From Mucilaginibacter polytrichastri (GTDB lineage: Bacteria > Bacteroidota > Bacteroidia > Sphingobacteriales > Sphingobacteriaceae), in NCBI RefSeq assembly GCF_001911425.1, contig NZ_MPPL01000001.1:1064113-1104070 (forward strand): a stretch of DNA of 39,958 nucleotides, written 5' to 3'. A program made the translations under genes and the position numbers. This document shows positions 35,048 through 39,958 of the stretch, in pieces (the first letter of the stretch is position 1; each line of letters opens with the position of its first letter). The notes beneath the pieces were generated by a model. It did not search any database and was not told the origin of the DNA. It saw only the letters and a program-made list of their open reading frames with translations.

Positions 35048-35416
35048 ATGAAGAACCGGTTTATCTGTATAATACTGCTATGGGGGCTGTTTAGCGCCCA
35101 GTTTTCGCAGTACTTTATTGTGGCGGGTTTTGATCTGAACCAGAAGTACATAGCCGCGCAGCTTTGCGTAAACAAAAGCCGGCCATGGATGCACTGTAAC
35201 GGACACTGTTATCTGATGAAAAAGCTAAAGCAGGCTGCCGATAAGGAAAAGTCTGCCGAACGGGAGAATCAGAAAAACAGTTTCCAGGTTGCCATCATTA
35301 CCCAGCCAGATCATTTTTCGTTGAAAGAGCAGCACAGCAGAACGCTCGTTGTGCGCGAAGCGCCGTTTGCTCTTCCGAAGAATCAATCCTCTATTTTCCA
35401 GCCTCCACGGGCATAA
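35048..35416 (+). CDS. Small exported or membrane-anchored protein with CNGHCYL motif, function unknown
   Basis: 122 residues. Residues 1-~23 form a hydrophobic signal or anchor (ICIILLWGLFSAQFSQYF). A short domain carries CVNKSRPWMHCNGHCYLMKKL, with three Cys and a His in a metal-binding-like arrangement, followed by a charged, probably helical stretch (KQAADKEKSAERENQ). I recall similar small proteins just upstream of TonB receptor genes in Bacteroidota, but no established function. It probably opens the operon with the TonB receptor, PepSY and heavy-metal-binding genes, so a role in metal handling is plausible. Confidence 0.72.
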   Translation: MKNRFICIILLWGLFSAQFSQYFIVAGFDLNQKYIAAQLCVNKSRPWMHCNGHCYLMKKLKQAADKEKSAERENQKNSFQVAIITQPDHFSLKEQHSRTLVVREAPFALPKNQSSIFQPPRA

Positions 35417-35566
35417 CGTTTCCCATCTTATTTCTTAATTCATTTTGATCGGCAAGGCATTGCTATGCGCTTATCTGAACCATGTTTTTTGGTTTGGCCC
35501 GATCTGTATTTTATTACCCGGAGCTCAATCCCTTTAACCGGATATGGGGGTCCTTATCTATTCATA

Positions 35567-37906
35567 ATGAAACGTTATTACCTTATTGTTATATTTTTTA
35601 TCGGGCTTATTCACACAGCCTTTAGTCAGCAAATTACCGGCACTGTAGTAGATGCCATTACCCACGAAGCATTACAAGGTGTAATGGTACGTATGGCCGA
35701 TACTTCGTCTTTGGCCCGCCCAATAGCTATAGCAACAGACCGTAAAGGGAAATTTACCATCAACGCCGGCAAACCGCTTAAGTTTAGCATGGTAGGTTAT
35801 GTAACACAGATCATTAAACCAGCCGACCATATGCAGGTAATGCTGCAGCCGTCATCGTTAGATTTGCAACCGGTTATTGTAACCGCCAGTCGCGAAAAGC
35901 AAGCCCGTCAGGATGCGCCTATTGCCATCAGTAAAATCAATTCTGTACAGATTCAGGATACCAAAGCTACAGCGCTTTACCAGTTGTTAAACAAGGTATC
36001 GGGGGTTTACATGGTCGATTTGGGTAACGAGCAGCATACCATGGCCATTCGCCAGCCCATCACCTATAATGCGCTATATTTGTATATGGAAGATGGTTTG
36101 CCTATTAGGCCTACCGGTATTTTTAACCATAATTCTTTGTACGAGATCAATATGTCGGGCGTAAAGGATATCGAGGTAATTAAAGGCCCTGCCTCATCGT
36201 TGTATGGGAGTAACTCTGTAGGGGGGGCTATCAACTTTATTACCCAGAGTCCACCATCGGGTTATGCAGCTAATGCATCTGTACAGGGCGATAATTATCA
36301 CTATCGCCGGGTTGATGCCAATGGTGGTTTTACTGATGGTAAATTTGGTTTGTACGCTGGTGGTTATGCAGCGCACCAGAGTGATGGCTGGCAAAATTAT
36401 ACCAATTTCGATAAGTACTCTGGCAATCTCAAAGCAACTTATGATTTTGATAACAACACCAAGCTAACAGGAGCCGCATCATACAATTACCTCAATACCC
36501 AAACGCCGGGCAGTTTAGATAGTGCCCGTTTTTATAGCCGTACTTATAGCAGTAGCCAGCGTTTTACCTATCGTAAGGTGGAGGCGTTTCGTACCAGCCT
36601 ACGTTTAGATCATGCCTGGAGTGCTAAGAGCAGTACTTTTATAACAGCTTTTTTCAGAGATAACTCAACAGCGCAGTTACCCAGCTATTACATTGCCGAT
36701 GTACGCGATGCCAATGGTAAGTATGTAAGCTCAAACGGGCAGGTTAACGATCAAAGGTTTCGCAGTTATGGTTTGCTGGCACAGCACCGTACCGATTTTG
36801 ACTTTCTGCATTCGCGCATTATTGTAGGTGCTTATTTGGATGATAGCCCAAGTTCATACTATGCCCAGTATTTAAATGTTAATAAAGACCAGGCCAATAA
36901 CTACTATACCGGTTTTACTAATACAGGTACTTATATTGATGATTACCGCATTAAATTATTCAATACCGCCGCCTATGCCCAGTACGAAATGAAACCCTTT
37001 GAAGCCCTGCGTATTGTAGCCGGGTTACGTTATGATAGGGTTCATTATGACTTTACCAACGGTTTGCCGTCTACCAACACCAAATACAAACAACAGGAAG
37101 CCAATAACTTTAATATTTTAGCTCCTAAACTGGGTTTTACGTATAACCTGGGCACCAACAAAGGTTTCTACGGAAATTTCAGTGTAGGTTTCCAGCCGCC
37201 CGAAACCGGCGATTTATACAGCTCGCGCCAATTAGTGCCACTTAAACAAGCCACATTCGATAATTACGAACTGGGTGGCTGGTTTTCGGCATTAAACAAA
37301 AAAATGTATTTCGAGTTGAGTTTATTTGATCTGGAAGGGCGTAACGAAATCATCAGCCAGTTGCTGCCTGATAATACTACCCAAAATCAAAATGCAGGTG
37401 CAACGCGCCACCGCGGTATCGAGTACTCGGTTACTTATGCACCTGTGCAGGACCTTACCTTCCGCTTTAGTGGTACTAATGCTATACATACTTATGTGCA
37501 TTACAGCGAGGTGTTAAGCAGCAGTACCCGTGGAACTTATAGTATTGTTTACGATGGCAACCGTATGAACAATGCACCGGCCTGGATTGCCAACAGCGAA
37601 CTTACCTATAAGCCACACTTTTTACCAGGTTTTAGAATTGCACCCGAATGGCAGCACATTAACCATTACTTTACCGACCCCGCCAATACCAAAACCTATA
37701 GTGGCTATGATATTGCCAACCTGCGCTTTGGGTACGATTGTAAGCAGACCGGTTTAAAAGGGCTTGGTATTTGGCTTAATGTACTAAATGTAACTAACAA
37801 GCTTTATGCTACCACGGTAACCAGCAGCCAGTATGGCGATACCTACAATGCTGCGCCGCCCCGTATTTATACATTGGGGGTTAGCTACGCCATATCAAAA
37901 TATTAA
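35567..37906 (+). CDS. TonB-dependent outer-membrane receptor with carboxypeptidase-regulatory-like N-domain
   Basis: 779 residues from the ATG at 35567, chosen because MKRYYLIVIFFIGLIHTAFSQ is a clean signal peptide. The frame extends 34 codons upstream to 35465 with no signal-like content. After the signal come a CarboxypepD_reg-like domain (ITGTVVDAITHEALQGVMV), a plug (VIVTASREKQARQDAPIAIS, IEVIKGPASSLYGSNSVGGA) and a 22-strand barrel with aromatic-rich strands ending LGVSYAISKY. It lacks a SusD partner, so it is more like a siderophore, haem or metal receptor than a SusC glycan importer. Its stop overlaps the PepSY start by one base, and a metal-binding lipoprotein follows: an uptake operon for iron, copper or a metal chelate. 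The metal cannot be decided. Confidence 0.92.
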   Translation: MKRYYLIVIFFIGLIHTAFSQQITGTVVDAITHEALQGVMVRMADTSSLARPIAIATDRKGKFTINAGKPLKFSMVGYVTQIIKPADHMQVMLQPSSLDLQPVIVTASREKQARQDAPIAISKINSVQIQDTKATALYQLLNKVSGVYMVDLGNEQHTMAIRQPITYNALYLYMEDGLPIRPTGIFNHNSLYEINMSGVKDIEVIKGPASSLYGSNSVGGAINFITQSPPSGYAANASVQGDNYHYRRVDANGGFTDGKFGLYAGGYAAHQSDGWQNYTNFDKYSGNLKATYDFDNNTKLTGAASYNYLNTQTPGSLDSARFYSRTYSSSQRFTYRKVEAFRTSLRLDHAWSAKSSTFITAFFRDNSTAQLPSYYIADVRDANGKYVSSNGQVNDQRFRSYGLLAQHRTDFDFLHSRIIVGAYLDDSPSSYYAQYLNVNKDQANNYYTGFTNTGTYIDDYRIKLFNTAAYAQYEMKPFEALRIVAGLRYDRVHYDFTNGLPSTNTKYKQQEANNFNILAPKLGFTYNLGTNKGFYGNFSVGFQPPETGDLYSSRQLVPLKQATFDNYELGGWFSALNKKMYFELSLFDLEGRNEIISQLLPDNTTQNQNAGATRHRGIEYSVTYAPVQDLTFRFSGTNAIHTYVHYSEVLSSSTRGTYSIVYDGNRMNNAPAWIANSELTYKPHFLPGFRIAPEWQHINHYFTDPANTKTYSGYDIANLRFGYDCKQTGLKGLGIWLNVLNVTNKLYATTVTSSQYGDTYNAAPPRIYTLGVSYAISKY

Positions 37907-39360
37907 TGATGGAAAAATCGACACAAACACTGCGTAAAAACTTTTACAAGTGGCACCGCATTTTGGGGCTTATCGCATTGTTGCCTGTAATTTGCTGGAC
38001 GCTGAGCGGTTTGTTACACCCATTTATGTCTAACTGGTTTAGGCCTTTTATCCCAAAGGAAGTATTTAAGCCCCTTACAGAGGATAAACTGCAGCCAAAA
38101 CTATCGGTTCAGCAAGTGATGGACCAAAATCATTTGGGGCAGATTCGTAATTTTAGTTTAGTTAATTTTAATAACAACACCTGGTATCAGGTGCTGTTAA
38201 AGGATAGTACTTGCAATTATTATTCGGCATTAAATGGTAAATTATTACCCGAAGGCGATAAGGCTTATGCCATATACCTTGCCCGCTTTTTTACTGCCGA
38301 TTCTATTTCTCCAATTAAGAGAATTACGCTGCAAACTAAATTTGATAGCGAATATCAGCCCATCAACCACCTGTTACCTGTTTGGAAGGTAAGATTAAAC
38401 CGCCCGGATGGCATGACCATCTACATTGAAACCGGGCAAAGCCGTTTGGGTACTTTCAACAATAATACCCGCAGAATTATGCTGAGTTTGTTCGAGGAGT
38501 TTCACACCTGGCAGTTTTTGGGCGATTCGGCCGGCGAAAGGGTCAGGATTATTGTGCTGGTATGTATTATAGGTATTTTGTTTTTATCGCTGCTTAGCGG
38601 TATCACGGTGTATGGTTTGTTTTGGAAAAGGTTTAAAGAGATCAGCCAAAAGCGGAAAGCAAAAGGAGGGGAGGATAAACGTTTTTTACATCGCTTTCAC
38701 CGCCAGCTAGGGCTTATTGTGTCTTTTGTGATGCTTATGTTTGTGATTAGTGCAGGCTTTCACCTGCTGGTAAAACTGCATAATAACAAACCGGAAAGTA
38801 AACCTTTTGAGCAGTTGATAAACCGCGATCAACTACTGCAATCCAATCTGACCTTACCCGTGGCTGACAGCCTTATTAAAAAGGTATCCATCATTAAATT
38901 CAATAGCCGGGTTTATTACCAGGTATTAAAAACGAATAAGCAGGTGGAATATTTTGATACCCAAAATGGCGCACTGCTTAAAGATGGCGACCAGCAACTG
39001 GCAGTTTCATTGGCTAACTATTATCGCCAGGCTAATGGTGAACCGGCAGTTAATAAGCCTGACTCGGTAACATTAATTAAACAGTTTAACAACGATTACG
39101 GTTTTATTAATAAACGTTTACCGGTACAGCAGGTGAGCTTTGACAACCAGAACTGGTATATAGAAACAGCCACAGCCAAGCTAGCTACTAAAACAGCAGG
39201 AATAGACAGGGCCGAAGGCTTGTCATTCATCTTCCTCCACAAATATTTCGGCATGACCTGGGCTGGTAAAAACATTCGCGACATCGTAACCATGCTGGCC
39301 GCCCTGGGTATCCTGGTAGTTTCTTTATTCGGCTTTGCAGCCTTCATTAAAAATAATTAA
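37906..39360 (+). CDS. PepSY-domain inner-membrane protein
   Basis: 484 residues with four membrane helices: ~18-40 (ILGLIALLPVICWTLSGLL), ~206-232 (IIVLVCIIGILFLSLLSG), ~265-286 (LIVSFVMLMFVISAGFHLLV) and ~462-482. Two periplasmic PepSY-like segments lie between (around LARFFTADSISPIKRITLQ and LANYYRQANGEPAVNKPDSV), each followed by a WYIETATAKLATKTAG/TIYIETGQSRLGTF-type strand. The N-terminus KNFYKWHRILGLIAL is the typical PepSY_TM start with a haem-ligand-like His. PepSY membrane proteins next to TonB receptors are often ferric-chelate reductases. The ATG overlaps the receptor stop by one base, so translation is coupled. Confidence 0.88.
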   Translation: MMEKSTQTLRKNFYKWHRILGLIALLPVICWTLSGLLHPFMSNWFRPFIPKEVFKPLTEDKLQPKLSVQQVMDQNHLGQIRNFSLVNFNNNTWYQVLLKDSTCNYYSALNGKLLPEGDKAYAIYLARFFTADSISPIKRITLQTKFDSEYQPINHLLPVWKVRLNRPDGMTIYIETGQSRLGTFNNNTRRIMLSLFEEFHTWQFLGDSAGERVRIIVLVCIIGILFLSLLSGITVYGLFWKRFKEISQKRKAKGGEDKRFLHRFHRQLGLIVSFVMLMFVISAGFHLLVKLHNNKPESKPFEQLINRDQLLQSNLTLPVADSLIKKVSIIKFNSRVYYQVLKTNKQVEYFDTQNGALLKDGDQQLAVSLANYYRQANGEPAVNKPDSVTLIKQFNNDYGFINKRLPVQQVSFDNQNWYIETATAKLATKTAGIDRAEGLSFIFLHKYFGMTWAGKNIRDIVTMLAALGILVVSLFGFAAFIKNN

Positions 39361-39362
39361 AG

Positions 39363-39545
39363 ATGAAAAAGTTAGTGATAATATTAGCGGTTGTATTGGC
39401 CGGATGTGCCCAACCAGCGCCTAAAAAACAAGCATTAACCAAGTGTAAATACACCTGTGTAATGGATAAAGACGTTTGTGAGGAAAAGCCCGGGGTTTGC
39501 CCTAAGTGTGGTATGAAGCTGGTAGAAAAAGAGGAGGATAAGTAG
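39363..39545 (+). CDS. Small lipoprotein with heavy-metal-binding (HMBD-type) motif
   Basis: 60 residues. Lipoprotein signal peptide with lipobox VLAGC (Cys15), then TKCKYTCVMDKDVCEEKPGV and CPKCGMKLVEK, the Y-T-C-x-M...K-P-G-x-C-P-x-C-G-M pattern of the heavy-metal-binding domain found in copper and other metal-handling proteins. The Cys, Met and CxxC groups would bind soft metals such as Cu+. It starts two bases after the PepSY stop, the end of the operon, and supports a metal-related role for the preceding TonB receptor. Confidence 0.88.
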   Translation: MKKLVIILAVVLAGCAQPAPKKQALTKCKYTCVMDKDVCEEKPGVCPKCGMKLVEKEEDK

Positions 39546-39550
39546 ATATT

Positions 39551-39621
39551 TTGTCATTCAGAGCGCCAGCGTAGGGATAAGTATGCCGAAGAAGATCCTT
39601 CGCCTGCGCTCTGGATGACAA
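39551..39621. repeat. Inverted repeat in intergenic gap
   Basis: TTGTCATTCAGAGCGCCAGCG (39551-39571) pairs with CGCCTGCGCTCTGGATGACAA (39601-39621), with two mismatches. The TGTCATTC...GATGACA ends match, from memory, another common Bacteroidota palindromic repeat. It could add to transcription termination after the metal operon. Confidence 0.7.
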
Positions 39622-39636
39622 CTTAGTATATAACCA

Positions 39637-39667
39637 AAGCAGCCCCGAAATTATGCCGGGGCTGCTT
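39637..39667 (-). terminator. Strong hairpin terminator for the minus-strand gene at the right edge
   Basis: AAGCAGCCCCG (39637-39647) and CGGGGCTGCTT (39657-39667) form an 11-bp GC-rich stem with a 9-base loop. On the minus strand it begins 24 bases after the stop of the edge gene and continues into TT. It may also serve the plus-strand operon. Confidence 0.75.
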
Positions 39668-39691
39668 ATGAGGGGATTGTTTGTTGTTTTA

Positions 39692-39958
39692 TTAGTATTG
39701 GGTAAGCGTAAGCTTAATGGTATCGGCTTGCATAGCGGTGAAAATACCCAGGCCATTGTTTACATTGGTAGGGATATTAGCCAGGTTTTGTGATGACGAG
39801 CCCGATTGGTTATTCAGTAAATCGATATATTCTTTATTTACGCTGTACAATATAGCCCGGTAAATACCAATATAATTAAACGAACGGAACTGCATCTGAT
39901 ACTCTACTGTTTTATTAACATTCACGGTAAAGTTTACCGGCGGGTTACCCCGCGAGCT
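39692..39958 (-). CDS. C-terminal fragment of a minus-strand protein, unrecognised (DUF4249-like tail possible)
   Basis: The frame is open from the right edge to a TAA at 39692-39694, giving the last 88 residues of a larger protein. The start lies outside the window; a GTG at 39925 is internal. The fragment reads SSRGNPPVNFTVNVNKTVEY at the edge and later GIYRAILYSVNKEYIDLL, NNQSGSSSQNLANIPTNVNN and GLGIFTAMQADTIKLTLTQY. The NVNNGLGIF tail recalls the C-termini of secreted DUF4249-type proteins that sit next to TonB receptors, but that match is from memory and weak. No function is assigned. Confidence 0.6.
   Translation of the reverse strand, partial: SSRGNPPVNFTVNVNKTVEYQMQFRSFNYIGIYRAILYSVNKEYIDLLNNQSGSSSQNLANIPTNVNNGLGIFTAMQADTIKLTLTQY

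Noticed and set aside
35465..35566. 34-codon N-terminal extension of the TonB receptor
   Set aside because: The extension has no signal-peptide character, while the ATG at 35567 begins a clean one directly followed by the carboxypeptidase-regulatory-like domain.
35567..37906. SusC-type glycan importer
   Set aside because: No SusD gene follows; the neighbours are PepSY and heavy-metal-binding proteins, which fit metal or chelate uptake better.
39692..39925. A self-contained 77-residue gene starting with GTG at the right edge
   Set aside because: The frame stays open to the end of the window, so the GTG is most likely internal to a longer gene.
1..39958. CRISPR arrays, tRNA or rRNA genes, complete insertion sequences
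   Set aside because: I found no regularly spaced repeat-spacer series, no cloverleaf-like gene and no transposase frame in the gaps; only short palindromic repeats occur.

Overview
The window looks like a chromosomal stretch from a member of the Bacteroidota, most likely a Sphingobacteriaceae-type soil or plant-associated bacterium (Mucilaginibacter/Pedobacter-like). The reasons are the gene families (two-component propeller sensor, NHS-type MFS permease with Tat-exported sugar isomerase-like proteins, TonB receptor with a carboxypeptidase-regulatory-like N-terminus), a TAnnTTTG-type -7 element, weak ribosome binding sites and short palindromic intergenic repeats. The genus is an inference from recall; nothing was searched.

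Left part (1-7509, minus strand): a glycogen-to-trehalose operon read leftwards, glgX (debranching) - treZ (trehalose release) - treY (terminal glucose isomerisation). The last gene runs off the left edge, and its reading frame continues from a complete TreY into the start of a MalQ (4-alpha-glucanotransferase) domain, so it is a TreY-MalQ fusion. Two copies of a ~135 bp palindromic repeat lie between treZ and treY-malQ.

Middle (7660-23282, plus strand): thirteen co-directional genes, divergent from the trehalose operon. They encode a secreted TolB-like propeller protein, two GMC flavin dehydrogenases with a C-x5-C-x3-C iron-sulfur motif, two Tat-targeted gluconate-2-dehydrogenase-subunit-3-like partners, a lipoprotein cytochrome c, one Tat-exported and one cytosolic Gfo/Idh/MocA oxidoreductase, four sugar-isomerase-like TIM barrels (three Tat-exported, one cytosolic), an MFS permease and a secreted 3-keto-disaccharide hydrolase (DUF1080). 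Together these match the logic of oxidative 3-keto-glycoside breakdown: oxidise C3 of a glycoside in the periplasm, pass electrons via Fe-S and FAD to cytochrome c, cleave the activated glycosidic bond with lyase/hydrolase enzymes, import the keto sugar and reduce or isomerise it inside. This is the most interesting system in the window. A strong terminator closes it at 23308-23336.

Right part (23441-39958): a secreted nucleotide pyrophosphatase/phosphodiesterase-like enzyme and a convergent periplasmic M14 carboxypeptidase share a bidirectional terminator. Next come a 1395-residue hybrid sensor kinase with propeller sensor and two receiver domains but no DNA-binding domain, an APC-family amino acid permease, a zinc-dependent phospholipase C-like protein, and a probable metal-uptake operon (small Cys-rich exported protein, TonB-dependent receptor, PepSY membrane protein, heavy-metal-binding lipoprotein). 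The right edge cuts a minus-strand gene of unclear identity.
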